DNA of 64,000 nt from Halanaerobiales bacterium (GCA_022360715.1 JAKSCG010000010.1:1-64000), one strand, 5' to 3'; numbered from the stretch's first letter, positions 28,532 to 37,895 are shown. Made by a program: numbers and translations. The notes: generated from the sequence alone by a model not told the origin.

Positions 28532-29857
28532 TTCACAATAAGGTTATATCAGCTTTCTCCAGGACAGTTCCTTGTGCTGGGCTACATAACCGTTATTACG
28601 ATTGGCACTTTTTTATTAATGTTACCTGTTTCGACAGTAGCGGGTCGAACAACTACCCTGATTGATGGCCTTTTTACCGCTACATCAGCTACAGCTGTAA
28701 CCGGCTTAACCGTACTCAATACAGCTGAGCACTGGACTAGATTTGGGCAAACCGTAATCCTGATCCTGATCCAGATCGGTGGTTTTGGGTTTATGACCAC
28801 CACCACGATCCTGTTTTTCATCTTTGGCCGAAGGTTTTCCCTACGCCAAAGACTTATTATTATGGAAGATTTAAACTATAATAAGTTATCCGGGGCAATC
28901 GGTTTAACCAGGTATATTATCTTACTTACATTTACAACAGAAGTAATCGGGGGAGCTTTATTATTCCTGTATTTTCAAAAGATAATGCCCCCGGTTCAGG
29001 CGATTTATTTCTCGGTTTTTCATGCCATTTCGGCCTTTAATAATGCCGGATTCGATCTGTTTGGGACCAGTATGGAACAATTCGTTGCTTCTCCCTACCT
29101 TAATCTGGTCATATCCGCCCTTTTTATTTTTGGCGGTCTGGGTTTTATCGTCATTGAAGAAATCTTTTATAAGCTGCGTTTCAAACAGCTCTCTTTACAT
29201 TCCAAACTGGTTTTGACGATTACCCTGATTTTGGTTGTTTTTAGTACACTGATTATTTTTATCCTTGAATATAACAATCCGGCTACTCTCGGCAATTTAA
29301 GTCTGAGTAACAAATTTTTAGCCTCTTTTTTTCAGGCGGTTACCCCCAGGACGGCCGGTTTTAACACTATTCGGATTGGTGAACTAAAAGATGCTACCCT
29401 TTTTTTCATGATCATCCTGATGTTTATCGGCGCTTCACCCGGTTCAACCGGCGGAGGGGTTAAGACCAGCACAATTGGGACTTTAATGGTGGTAGTCTAT
29501 AATATGGCGGCCAAAAAAGAAGATATTGAGATATTTAAGCGAAGATTAAAGCAAAAAGATATTTATAAAGCCCTGACTGTTGTGGTAATTTCTCTATTTA
29601 TTATTACCCTGGTTTTGATTGTCCTTTCACTAAGTGAACAGCTAGCTTTTATCAAGATAGTTTTTGAGGTTTTCTCTGCTTTTGGAACAGTAGGGCTTTC
29701 AACTGGTATCACTGAGCATTTAAGTACTATAGGGCGGATTTTTATAATCTTAACAATGTTTATCGGTCGGGTTGGCCCCTTTACAATCGCTTTAGCCCTC
29801 GGCAGAAGATTCAATAATTCAATCAGATATCCAAAAGAAGATATATTAATCGGTTAA
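28529..29857 (+). CDS. TrkH/KtrB-family potassium transporter, copy 2
   Basis: About 440 residues, a clear paralogue of copy 1 with the same four pore repeats (ATSATAVTGLTVL, SAFNNAGFDLF, TPRTAGFNTI, SAFGTVGLSTG). Tandem copies may differ in affinity or ion coupling, sharing one TrkA. The start is uncertain: GTG at 28529 has no ribosome site and is itself part of GAGGTG, whereas ATA at 28538 is six bases after GAGGTG (28526-28531) and aligns well with copy 1. The ribosome site is in a possible hairpin. Confidence 0.94.
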   Translation: MFTIRLYQLSPGQFLVLGYITVITIGTFLLMLPVSTVAGRTTTLIDGLFTATSATAVTGLTVLNTAEHWTRFGQTVILILIQIGGFGFMTTTTILFFIFGRRFSLRQRLIIMEDLNYNKLSGAIGLTRYIILLTFTTEVIGGALLFLYFQKIMPPVQAIYFSVFHAISAFNNAGFDLFGTSMEQFVASPYLNLVISALFIFGGLGFIVIEEIFYKLRFKQLSLHSKLVLTITLILVVFSTLIIFILEYNNPATLGNLSLSNKFLASFFQAVTPRTAGFNTIRIGELKDATLFFMIILMFIGASPGSTGGGVKTSTIGTLMVVVYNMAAKKEDIEIFKRRLKQKDIYKALTVVVISLFIITLVLIVLSLSEQLAFIKIVFEVFSAFGTVGLSTGITEHLSTIGRIFIILTMFIGRVGPFTIALALGRRFNNSIRYPKEDILIG

Positions 29858-29869
29858 GGAGGAGTTTGT

Positions 29870-30517
29870 ATGAAGCAGTTTGTCGTTGTCGGACTCGGCA
29901 GGTTTGGTTCCAGTGTAGCCAGAACCCTGGCTGAGAATGACTACAATGTACTGGCTATTGATAGTAATGAAGAAAAGGTACAGGAAATAGCCAAGGAAGT
30001 AACCCATGCTGTCGAAGCTGACGCTACAGACGAAGAAGCCTTGCGAACCCTGGGAGTTCGTAATTTTGACGTAGCGGTAGTCAGTATCGGTGATAACATT
30101 CATGCCAATATATTATCAACTTTAATCCTGAAAGAACTGGGAGTTCCTTATGTTGTGGTAAAAGCCCAGAATGCTCTCCACGGCAAAGTTTTGAGCAAGG
30201 TCGGAGCAGACCGGATAGTCTACCCGGAAAGGGATATGGGGGTTAGAATAGCCCATAATTTGATCTCCTCCAACGTCCTTGATTATATTGAGTTTGCTCC
30301 TGATTACAGTATTGTTGAGATTGTCAGCACCCCTAATATGGTCGGCAAGTCACTGGCTCAACTGGATTTACGTAGTAAATTTGGTGTCAATGTAATGGCG
30401 ATTAAACGGGGAAAGGACTTAAATATTACCCCGGGGGCCAATGACCGTTTTCTGGAAAGTGATGTTTTAGTTGTCATGGGTAAAAATGATGACCTGGACA
30501 AATTGAAGAATTTTTAA
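29870..30517 (+). CDS. TrkA/KtrA-type potassium channel regulator
   Basis: 215-residue RCK protein that binds nucleotides and gates the TrkH/KtrB pore. The N-terminal Rossmann domain has VVGLGRFGSSVA and the acidic AIDSNEE; the RCK_C domain (about 135-215, with VGKSLAQLDLRSKFGVNVMAIKR) is the part that binds c-di-AMP in characterised KtrA proteins. Thus c-di-AMP may act on this operon twice: on RNA and on protein. ATG follows AAGGAGGAG. Confidence 0.95.
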   Translation: MKQFVVVGLGRFGSSVARTLAENDYNVLAIDSNEEKVQEIAKEVTHAVEADATDEEALRTLGVRNFDVAVVSIGDNIHANILSTLILKELGVPYVVVKAQNALHGKVLSKVGADRIVYPERDMGVRIAHNLISSNVLDYIEFAPDYSIVEIVSTPNMVGKSLAQLDLRSKFGVNVMAIKRGKDLNITPGANDRFLESDVLVVMGKNDDLDKLKNF

Positions 30518-30558
30518 AACTATTTTAACTATATAATTTGCGCTAATAGAAGATATCG

Positions 30559-30588
30559 CGGTATGGAATGACCCCATACCGTTTTTTT
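30559..30588 (+). terminator. Terminator after trkA
   Basis: 8-bp stem CGGTATGG/CCATACCG followed by seven T. Confidence 0.92.
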
Positions 30589-30738
30589 GTAGCGGGTGAT
30601 TTGGTCTCAAAATTTAGTCATTTTGCTATTTGCCTAATATTTATAATATTTTCATATTTTTTATTTTTCTTGCAGGACTTTTTTCGTTTTCTGGTGAATA
30701 TAAAAAATATTAGAAAATATTATACAGGAGGAGAGAAC

Positions 30739-31857
30739 ATGAGTTACCGGATTTTACTGATTACTTTTTGTTTGCTCTTTGTAGTTAGTAGTTTAGTACT
30801 GGCCGAGAATACGATTAAAATTGGGGTTAACCAACCGATGACCGGTCAGATGGCTGCCGGCGGAGAGTTGGGGATGAAAGGGATTAATCTTGCTCATGAA
30901 TTGAGACCAACCGTACTCGGGAAAAAAATTGAGTTGATTCTGGTAGACAACAAAAGTGATAAAGTTGATGCCGCCGTCGCCGCTACTAAATTGATTGAAA
31001 AGGATAAAGTAATCGCTATACTGGGAAGTTATGGTAGTAGTATGTCGATCCCCAGTGGAGAAGTTGCTAACAAAAATGGCATACCGATGTTAACAGCAAC
31101 TTCAACCAATCCAATGGTTACCCAGGGAAAAGAATATGTTTTCCGGGCCTGTTTCATCGACCCCTTTCAGGGAGAAGTTATGGCAAAGTTTACTCATGAA
31201 TACCTTAAACTACAAAAAGTTGCACTTCTGATTGATATTGCTAATGACTATTCAGTTGGGTTAGCTAAATTCTATAAAGAAACCTTTGAAAAATTAGGGG
31301 GAGAAATTGTCGCTAGTTTATACTATCAGGCTGGAGACCAGGATTTTTCCGCTCAAATAAGTCAGATCATTAGTTCCGGGGCACAAGCCTTATTCTTTCC
31401 GTCCTACTTCCAGGATGCGGCCTTAATTGCCATTCAGGCCAGGGATCTAGGATTTACCGGAGAATTCCTGGGTGGTGATACCCTCCATAACCCAGTTATT
31501 GTCGACCTGGCCAAAGAATCATCCGAAGGGTTATTTGCCAGCACCTTCTTTGCCCCCGATGCTCCAACTACCGAAATCGCAGCTAATTTTGTTGCTAAAT
31601 TCAAGGAGAAATATGATGAATTGCCAAATGCTGTATCTACCCTAACTTTTGATGCCTATAACTTAATGCTCGATTCGATCGAAAAGGCCGGTTCAACTGA
31701 ACCGGAAGCGATCAAAAATGCTTTAGCTGTGACCAAGAATTTTGTTGGTGCCGGAGGGCCGATCATCATTAATGAAGAAGGGGATGCAATTAAACCGGCG
31801 GTTATTGTTACCATTAAAGATGGTGAATTTAAGTATTATACCACCATTCAACCATAA
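30739..31857 (+). CDS. livK: Branched-chain amino-acid ABC transporter, binding protein
   Basis: Periplasmic-binding protein of the Leu/Ile/Val type, 372 residues. The signal peptide (1-22) ends LVLA-EN and lacks a lipobox cysteine, so it is probably a free periplasmic protein; that suits a diderm cell. The mature part begins IKIGVNQPMTGQMAAGGELG, typical of the family. ATG follows AGGAGGAG. Four genes for permeases and ATPases follow after an internal hairpin; the ligand may be any branched or hydrophobic amino acid. Confidence 0.94.
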   Translation: MSYRILLITFCLLFVVSSLVLAENTIKIGVNQPMTGQMAAGGELGMKGINLAHELRPTVLGKKIELILVDNKSDKVDAAVAATKLIEKDKVIAILGSYGSSMSIPSGEVANKNGIPMLTATSTNPMVTQGKEYVFRACFIDPFQGEVMAKFTHEYLKLQKVALLIDIANDYSVGLAKFYKETFEKLGGEIVASLYYQAGDQDFSAQISQIISSGAQALFFPSYFQDAALIAIQARDLGFTGEFLGGDTLHNPVIVDLAKESSEGLFASTFFAPDAPTTEIAANFVAKFKEKYDELPNAVSTLTFDAYNLMLDSIEKAGSTEPEAIKNALAVTKNFVGAGGPIIINEEGDAIKPAVIVTIKDGEFKYYTTIQP

Positions 31858-31891
31858 ATAACAGAGATTAGTGCTAATACTAACAAAAATA

Positions 31892-31938
31892 AAATATCTA
31901 AAAAGATAGGGCTTACGGCCCTCTCTTTTTAGATATTT
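31892..31938 (+). terminator. Intra-operon terminator/attenuator between livK and livH
   Basis: A long inverted repeat AAATATCTAAAAAGA/TCTTTTTAGATATTT with AGGGC/GCCCT-like pairing inside. It ends next to the livH ribosome site, and would keep binding protein made in excess over membrane parts. Confidence 0.75.
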
Positions 31939-31954
31939 AAAAAGGAGTTGACCG

Positions 31955-32848
31955 ATGTCATTCAATATCTTTATGCAAAATGTTGTAAACGGTTTATCAC
32001 TGGGTGGACTCTATGCCTTAATTGCAATCGGTTATACAATGGTTTATGGAATTCTAAGATTAATTAATTTTGCCCATGGAGATATCTTTATGCTGGGTAC
32101 ATATTTTCTTTTTTACGCAGTTGCAATTTTTCACTTGCCCTGGTGGTTGTCCTTTATCCTGGCAATTATTTTAACTGCGCTAACCGGGGTATTGACCGAA
32201 AAAATCGCCTATCGTCCCTTAAGGAATTCCCCGCGCATATCCCTGTTAATCTCGGCAATCGGTGTTTCCTTTTTCCTCCAAAATGCCGGTATTGTAACTT
32301 TTAGTGGTATTCCAAAAGCTTTTCCCCGTCCCGATATTTTTAAAAAAATATTAATAATTGCAGATATTCGCATCCAGATCGTCAACATTAATGCAATTGT
32401 TATTTCTTTGCTTTTTTTAATGATCCTTTTATATATTGTCTATAATACTAAAACCGGTTTAGCGATGCGCGCCATCTCAACCGATACTGAGACTGCCCGG
32501 TTAATGGCAATTGATGTTAACCGGACTATCTCCATAACTTTTGCCATTGGTTCAGCCCTGGCTGCCGTTGGTGGAATTCTCTGGGCCTTAAAATACCCCC
32601 AGATCAATCCTTTAATGGGAATTATCCCGGGCTTGAAGGCCTTTATCGCAGCAGTAGTGGGGGGAATCGGTAATATCCCCGGGGCAATGGTCGGGGGATT
32701 TTTACTGGGATTTACCGAGATAATGTTAGTGGCTTTTTTACCGCGATTGTCCGGATATCGTGATGCTTTTGCCTTTTTAATCCTGATCTTGATCTTATTG
32801 TTTAAACCGGATGGCCTCTTTGGTAAAAACGTCCAGGAGAAGGTGTAA
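31955..32848 (+). CDS. livH: Branched-chain amino-acid ABC transporter permease
   Basis: LivH-type permease of 297 residues with about eight membrane helices. The family signatures NGLSLGGLYALIAIGYTMVYG and LINFAHGDIFMLG are at the N-terminus. ATG follows AAAGGAG. It forms the membrane channel with LivM. Confidence 0.95.
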   Translation: MSFNIFMQNVVNGLSLGGLYALIAIGYTMVYGILRLINFAHGDIFMLGTYFLFYAVAIFHLPWWLSFILAIILTALTGVLTEKIAYRPLRNSPRISLLISAIGVSFFLQNAGIVTFSGIPKAFPRPDIFKKILIIADIRIQIVNINAIVISLLFLMILLYIVYNTKTGLAMRAISTDTETARLMAIDVNRTISITFAIGSALAAVGGILWALKYPQINPLMGIIPGLKAFIAAVVGGIGNIPGAMVGGFLLGFTEIMLVAFLPRLSGYRDAFAFLILILILLFKPDGLFGKNVQEKV

Positions 32849-32850
32849 TA

Positions 32851-33912
32851 ATGAATAAAAAAAAGGAGCAGCTGTTAACCTTAATCTTTGTGATCCTTTT
32901 AGCCGCTTTGATCTGGCTGGCCCAAAACTATTTTGATAAATATCTGATCAGAATCCTTAATCTCGGTTTTATTTATGTAATCCTGGCTGTTAGCTTAAAT
33001 TTGCTTTTTGGGTTTACCGGTCAGTTTTCACTCGGCCACGCCGGTTTCATGGCGATTGGTGCATATACAACCTCGCTCTTGATTTTGCCAGTCTCCCAAA
33101 AGGAGATGATCTACCTGATTGAACCAATAATCTGGCCGCTCAGCATATTGGAAATTCCCTTTATTATTGCCCTGCTCCTGGGCGGACTGTTTGCCGCGAT
33201 CGCAGCAATCTTAATCGGTTTACCCGTTCTAAGGTTGCGGGGAGACTATCTGGGCATTGCAACCCTGGGTTTTGCCGAAATAATCAGGGTTATTGCCAAT
33301 AATATCCCCCAGGTAACTAATGGGGCTTTGGGCTTAAAAGGGGTGCCCGAATATACCAATCTCTGGTGGTCGGCCGGTTTCGCCGTCGTAACCGTCTTTG
33401 TTATTAAAAGACTTATTTCCAGTAGTTATGGCCGGGCTTTAATGGCGATCAGAGAAAATGAGATCGCTGCCGAAACAATTGGGGTCAACCTGACCTACCA
33501 TAAGGTAATGTCTTTTACAATCAGTGCCTTCTTTGCCGGTATTGGGGGTGGGCTTCTCGCCAGTTTGCTTACCACCATCGATCCCCGAACCTTTATGATG
33601 TTCTTAACCTTTAATGTTCTGATCGTTGTAGTGATTGGTGGACTAGGAAACCTGACCGGAACAATTATCAGTGCCTTTCTCTTTAACTTTACCCTGGAGT
33701 ATTTAAGGCCAATTGAAAATGGCTTTAGCCTGATATTTTTTTCCGTACCCAAGATTCCTGGTTTAAGAATGGTTGTCTTTTCAATCGCCTTATTATTGGT
33801 AATTTTGTTTAAGCAGAAGGGTATTCTGGGGGAGTTTGAGTTTAGCTGGCAGCGAATTGCTCAAATAAAAAACAGCTTGATATCCCGAACTTCAGAAGGA
33901 GGAGAGTTATAA
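32851..33912 (+). CDS. livM: Branched-chain amino-acid ABC transporter permease
   Basis: LivM-type permease of 353 residues. Conserved stretches are NLLFGFTGQFSLGHAGFMAIG, LRLRGDYLGIATLGFAEI and the coupling region AIRENEIAAETIG. Its stop codon overlaps the livG start by one base, so translation is coupled. Confidence 0.95.
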   Translation: MNKKKEQLLTLIFVILLAALIWLAQNYFDKYLIRILNLGFIYVILAVSLNLLFGFTGQFSLGHAGFMAIGAYTTSLLILPVSQKEMIYLIEPIIWPLSILEIPFIIALLLGGLFAAIAAILIGLPVLRLRGDYLGIATLGFAEIIRVIANNIPQVTNGALGLKGVPEYTNLWWSAGFAVVTVFVIKRLISSSYGRALMAIRENEIAAETIGVNLTYHKVMSFTISAFFAGIGGGLLASLLTTIDPRTFMMFLTFNVLIVVVIGGLGNLTGTIISAFLFNFTLEYLRPIENGFSLIFFSVPKIPGLRMVVFSIALLLVILFKQKGILGEFEFSWQRIAQIKNSLISRTSEGGEL

Positions 33913-34685
33913 TGACCCTATTAAAGCTAAATAATGTTACCATGCGCTTTGGGGGACTAACCGCTGTCGATAGTTTCAAATTAGCGCTCAAAAAGGGAGA
34001 GATCTTGGGACTGATCGGTCCCAATGGTGCAGGGAAAACTACCGTTTTTAATATGATTACCGGCATTTATTCTCCGACCAAAAATAGTATTTATTTCCGA
34101 GATGAAAATATTACCGGCTTAAAACCAGATATAATTGCCAAAAAAGGAATCGCCCGCACTTTTCAGAACATCAGGCTGTTAGATAATTTAACGGTGTTAG
34201 ATAATGTAATGATTGGTGTTCATTTACACCTTAAATCTAGCCTTTTTTCCGCTATTTTACGATTACCCGGTTATGTTCGGGAAGAAAAATCCCTTTATAC
34301 GAAATCAATCAATTTGCTAGAAAGGGTGGAATTAGGTGATTTTGCTTATGAAAAAGCCGGCAGTCTACCCTATGGAAAGCAGAGAAAGCTGGAGATTGCC
34401 CGGGCGTTGGCGACTAACCCGGAACTCTTACTGCTGGATGAACCAGCAGCAGGCATGAATCCTCAGGAATCACAGGAATTAGTTAATTTCATTAGACAAC
34501 TACGGGATCAGTTCAATGTTACCATATTTTTAATTGAGCATGATATGAAAGTTGTGATGGGATTATGTGAAAGAATCCTGGTCCTTGATTATGGTGTAAC
34601 AATTGCCGAGGGTATTCCGCAAGAAATCCAAAACAATCCTGAAGTAATTAAGGCTTATCTGGGGGTGGATGTAGTTAATGCTTAG
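33912..34685 (+). CDS. livG: Branched-chain amino-acid ABC transporter ATPase LivG
   Basis: ABC ATPase of 257 residues with Walker A GPNGAGKT, the LivG-specific GIARTFQNIRL region, Walker B LLLLDEPAAGMN and H-loop LIEHDM. The signature LSGGQ is replaced by LPYGKQRKLEIARAL, which is normal for LivG. It ends inside livF by 8 bp. Confidence 0.95.
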   Translation: MTLLKLNNVTMRFGGLTAVDSFKLALKKGEILGLIGPNGAGKTTVFNMITGIYSPTKNSIYFRDENITGLKPDIIAKKGIARTFQNIRLLDNLTVLDNVMIGVHLHLKSSLFSAILRLPGYVREEKSLYTKSINLLERVELGDFAYEKAGSLPYGKQRKLEIARALATNPELLLLDEPAAGMNPQESQELVNFIRQLRDQFNVTIFLIEHDMKVVMGLCERILVLDYGVTIAEGIPQEIQNNPEVIKAYLGVDVVNA

Positions 34686-35382
34686 AATTGAGAATCTTCA
34701 CGTCTACTACGGTGGTATTCATGCCTTAAAAGGGATCGAGCTCAAAGTGATGGAGGGTAAAATCATCACCCTGATCGGTGCTAATGGCGCCGGGAAAAGT
34801 ACTACTTTACGGACGATCTGTGGTTTAGTTAAAAATCAACAAGGTAACATCTTTTTTAAGGATAAAGATATAACTAATTTAGAGACCAGAGAACGGATAA
34901 TCCGGGGGCTTGTTATGGTACCGGAAGGGAGAAGGGTTTTTCCTAATCTTACGGTCTATGAAAACCTGCAATTAGGGGCTTTCGTGCGGAAAAATATGCC
35001 GGCAATTAAAAGTGATTTAAAATGGATTTATCAATTATTTCCTCGCCTCGAAGAACGACTGACCCAGAAAGCCGGTACTTTATCCGGGGGAGAGCAACAA
35101 ATGCTGGCCGTGGGAAGGGCTTTAATGTCTAGACCATCCTTGATGTTGATGGATGAACCCTCCTTAGGATTGGCCCCATTATTAGTTAGAGAGATCTTTC
35201 AAATTATCGCTGAAATCAACAATCAGGGAACAACTATCCTTTTGATCGAACAAAATGCCTATGCTGCTTTAAATATTGCCGATTATGCTTATGTACTGGA
35301 AACCGGTAATATCGCAATGGAAGGTCCGGGTAAAGATTTGTTGAATAATCAGGAAGTAAAAGAGATCTATCTGGGGGGATAA
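34678..35382 (+). CDS. livF: Branched-chain amino-acid ABC transporter ATPase LivF
   Basis: ABC ATPase of 234 residues with Walker A GANGAGKS, signature LSGGEQQMLAVGRALM and Walker B LMLMDEPSLGL. It is the last gene of livKHMGF and is followed by a hairpin at 35420. Confidence 0.95.
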   Translation: MLRIENLHVYYGGIHALKGIELKVMEGKIITLIGANGAGKSTTLRTICGLVKNQQGNIFFKDKDITNLETRERIIRGLVMVPEGRRVFPNLTVYENLQLGAFVRKNMPAIKSDLKWIYQLFPRLEERLTQKAGTLSGGEQQMLAVGRALMSRPSLMLMDEPSLGLAPLLVREIFQIIAEINNQGTTILLIEQNAYAALNIADYAYVLETGNIAMEGPGKDLLNNQEVKEIYLGG

Positions 35383-35419
35383 GTTCCATTTCCCCGCTTC
35401 TTTGATTTTATTTTTTAAT

Positions 35420-35442
35420 AAAGCAGGAAGACCTGCTCTTTT
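35420..35442 (+). terminator. Terminator after livF
   Basis: Stem AGCAGG/CCTGCT with loop AAGA, then CTTTT; moderate strength. Confidence 0.6.
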
Positions 35443-35470
35443 AGGGAATCTTAATAAAAAGGTGGTTAGC

Positions 35471-36361
35471 TTGAGGGAAAAAAAGATTGCTCGTTATTTT
35501 TATTCACCACTGTGTCCGGAGTCATTCGCAACACTGGAACGGCTTAAAAATTTGTTTCAAAGCAATAAAAATTTTAGTTTTGATTTTTTTAATACCGCTG
35601 ATGACAAATTCCCGCCTGATTATCCCTGGTTTCCTGAAGAAAAGAAAGTTATCAGCACTTTAAAAGGTAAAACAGGTCAACCACTTTTTTTCGGTAAATT
35701 AATGATTGACGGAGAAGCAATTAAAGGATTTCCGCCATCACCTCAATCTCTGCAAAAAGTATTTAACAAACACAATTTAAGCTGGAATCCTGCTTTATAC
35801 CCTTTCAATTATCAAGCAATAAACCGGCCAAAATGGTTATGTAAAAAAGAGGGTTTTTTCCTGCAGAGTTATAAGGATAATTTATCACTAGATATATGTC
35901 GGATTTGCACAAAACACCATCCATATTTAGAAGAAAAAAGTTACCGAAAAAAAGAATGGCTAAGGCATGAGAAGCAAAAATTTTTGTTTTTACAAGAAAA
36001 ACTGAAAGAAGATAAATTGATCGGAATTATTGCCTATTATCAACAAAAACCGGTTGGTTTTGTCGAAGCATTTCAATTAGGCATATCGAGCAAATTGGGT
36101 TTCCCTGTTTCCGCACTAAACAAAAACGGATTAATGATTACTTGTTTGTCCGTTCGAACTGAAGTAAAAGGTTATGGGCTGGCTACCCACCTACTTCAGC
36201 GATTAGTCACCGAGGCCAAGAAAGACAATTATCAAACTCTAGAAGTTATATCATTTCCAGATAAGCATAACTGGCAACCAGCCTCATTGTATAAAAGAAG
36301 GGGTTTTAAAGAAATAAAAAAGCTCGATCAATTTACTTTATTAAAAAAGAGCCTTCTTTAA
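35471..36361 (+). CDS. GNAT acetyltransferase with an N-terminal thioredoxin-like region
   Basis: 297 residues. The first 110 look like a reduced thioredoxin-like fold (YFYSPLCPESFATLERLKNLF, with only one Cys of the redox pair). The C-terminal 130 are a GNAT domain with the acetyl-CoA loop VKGYGLATHLLQRLV and the late NWQPASLYKRRGF motif. A central Cys pair CRIC may bind metal. The start is TTG 35471 after AAGGTGG. The substrate is unknown; the neighbouring gene is unrelated in type. Confidence 0.75.
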   Translation: MREKKIARYFYSPLCPESFATLERLKNLFQSNKNFSFDFFNTADDKFPPDYPWFPEEKKVISTLKGKTGQPLFFGKLMIDGEAIKGFPPSPQSLQKVFNKHNLSWNPALYPFNYQAINRPKWLCKKEGFFLQSYKDNLSLDICRICTKHHPYLEEKSYRKKEWLRHEKQKFLFLQEKLKEDKLIGIIAYYQQKPVGFVEAFQLGISSKLGFPVSALNKNGLMITCLSVRTEVKGYGLATHLLQRLVTEAKKDNYQTLEVISFPDKHNWQPASLYKRRGFKEIKKLDQFTLLKKSLL

Positions 36362-36446
36362 ATTAGACTCATCAAACCCAGGAAAATAGTTTTAATTGTC
36401 GGCGCTTTTTCCCAAAATAAATAAAGAAAGGAAAACAAAAAAAGTA

Positions 36447-37376
36447 ATGAAAAGAGATCTAATAAATTGGCTTCTCCAGGGGGATGTAGCCATACAATAT
36501 CAAACACATCGCGATTTAATTAAATCAGCGCAAAAAACTTTACAGGCATTACAAAAAAGAATTAGAAAAGAAGGCTGGGGAGTTAAATATATTCGCTGCC
36601 GAAACGCTAACGGTCATTGGGGCCGTGGCTTCTACCAACCTAAATGGACAAACACTCATTATACCCTTTTAGATTTAAAGAACCTGGGTATAACTCCAGA
36701 CAACCCCGAAATATTACAAACCCTTAAAATGATCTTTGATCGAGAAAAAGGACCTGATGGAGGGATCAATCCATCTGGGATAATCAAGGAAAGTGATGTT
36801 TGCCTTAATGGGATGGTATTAAATTATGCTTCTTATTTTGGGGTTGAACAAAGCAAACTGAATTCGGTCGTTGATTTTATTTTATCACAACAGATGAAAG
36901 ACGGCGGTTTTAATTGCCGGTTAAATCGAAGCGGTGCAGTGCACAGTTCGCTCCATTCCACCCTTTCTGTCATTGAAGGAATATTGGAGTATTCAAAAAA
37001 CAGGTATCACTATAAACTAACCGAGTTGAAGGAAGTGGAACTGGTCGCCAGGAAATTTATCTTACAACACCGATTATATAAATCAGATCGAACAGGAGAG
37101 ATAATTGATAAGAAGATGTTAATGCTTTCTTATCCCTCAAGATGGCGATATGATATATTACGGGCACTTGATTATTTCCGGGCAGCGGGTCTTTCCTATG
37201 ATCCAAGGATGGATGATGCCTTTGCGATTATTGCTAAGAAAAGACGCGCTGACGGTACATGGCCACTACAGGCCAAACATCCGGGTGAAGTCCATTTTGA
37301 GATGGAAAAACCGGGTAAACCCAGCCGGTGGAATACCTTACGGGTATTGCGGATTAAAAAACATTTTAATAAGTAG
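36447..37376 (+). CDS. Alpha/alpha-toroid protein, prenyltransferase/squalene-cyclase-like
   Basis: 310 residues built from helical repeats with QW-like elements (NGHWGRGFYQPKWTNTHYTLLDLKNLG, KDGGFNCR, ADGTWPL). These match the terpenoid cyclase/protein prenyltransferase toroid fold. The N-terminus MKRDLINWLLQGDVAIQYQTHRDL is typical of a widespread group of uncharacterised proteins. The catalytic DxDD motif of squalene cyclases is not seen, so it may bind rather than cyclise. The ATG at 36447 is the best available start, although its ribosome site is weak. Confidence 0.7.
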   Translation: MKRDLINWLLQGDVAIQYQTHRDLIKSAQKTLQALQKRIRKEGWGVKYIRCRNANGHWGRGFYQPKWTNTHYTLLDLKNLGITPDNPEILQTLKMIFDREKGPDGGINPSGIIKESDVCLNGMVLNYASYFGVEQSKLNSVVDFILSQQMKDGGFNCRLNRSGAVHSSLHSTLSVIEGILEYSKNRYHYKLTELKEVELVARKFILQHRLYKSDRTGEIIDKKMLMLSYPSRWRYDILRALDYFRAAGLSYDPRMDDAFAIIAKKRRADGTWPLQAKHPGEVHFEMEKPGKPSRWNTLRVLRIKKHFNK

Positions 37377-37536
37377 AAGCAAGGGATAGTTCTACTAGGG
37401 ATTTTGTATCTATTGCTAACTTAATGATTTTATGATATAATGACGGTGATTTGAAAGAGACGTTACTATCTATTATATCCGGGAAAATTTGACCAACTTC
37501 CGGATACTTTCTTGCAAAGATATTAAATACTTGCAT
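37366..37536 (-). CDS. Small minus-strand ORF or gene remnant (56 aa)
   Basis: An ATG-initiated frame of 56 codons that begins MQVFNIFARKYPEVGQIFPD. Residue pattern (ARKYPEVGQIFPDII, KIIKLAIDTKSLVELSLAS) is coding-like and loosely recalls the N-terminus of carboxymuconolactone-decarboxylase-like proteins, but the CxxC core would be beyond its stop. The ribosome site is weak, and it overlaps the toroid gene by 11 bp in antisense. It could be a decayed gene. Confidence 0.3.
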   Translation of the reverse strand: MQVFNIFARKYPEVGQIFPDIIDSNVSFKSPSLYHKIIKLAIDTKSLVELSLASTY

Positions 37537-37616
37537 TTTTTCTTATCTACTTACACTGCAGATTACGCTTATTTTAAAAATTTATGGAGGGCTATAAATA
37601 AGGGAGGATTAAAACA

Positions 37617-37895
37617 ATGTATGTTTTAGTGCTGATAATTGTTTCCCTAGTAATGGCCTGGGTACTACAAACCTTATTTAGAAGCAAAGAGATACCAGGA
37701 GGTTATTGGAACAGACTGGTTGGTGCCATTGTTGGCGCCCTGTTGGGTGACTTGATTCTTGGTGATTGGGGTTGGATGCTGGCAGGATATAATGTATTTG
37801 CTGGCATAATTGCAGCTTTTCTTATTGGCTGGCTTTACATTTACATACTTAACAAGCAATTTTCCGAAAGTAAATCCTCAGATAAGTCTGCCTAA
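37617..37895 (+). CDS. GlsB/YeaQ/YmgE-family membrane protein
   Basis: 92-residue stress-associated small membrane protein (transglycosylase-associated family) with three helices: residues 1-16, 31-50 and 58-80. Gly-rich GAIVGALLGDLILGDWGW is characteristic. The biochemical role is unknown. ATG follows GGGAGG; the 37377-37616 gap before it holds a TATAAT at 37436 and the minus-strand remnant. Confidence 0.8.
   Translation: MYVLVLIIVSLVMAWVLQTLFRSKEIPGGYWNRLVGAIVGALLGDLILGDWGWMLAGYNVFAGIIAAFLIGWLYIYILNKQFSESKSSDKSA

Noticed and set aside
30700-30735. CodY-like box near livK (AATATTAGAAAATATT)
   Set aside because: It is one base out of register with the AATTTTCNGAAAATT consensus, and the region is AT-rich throughout.
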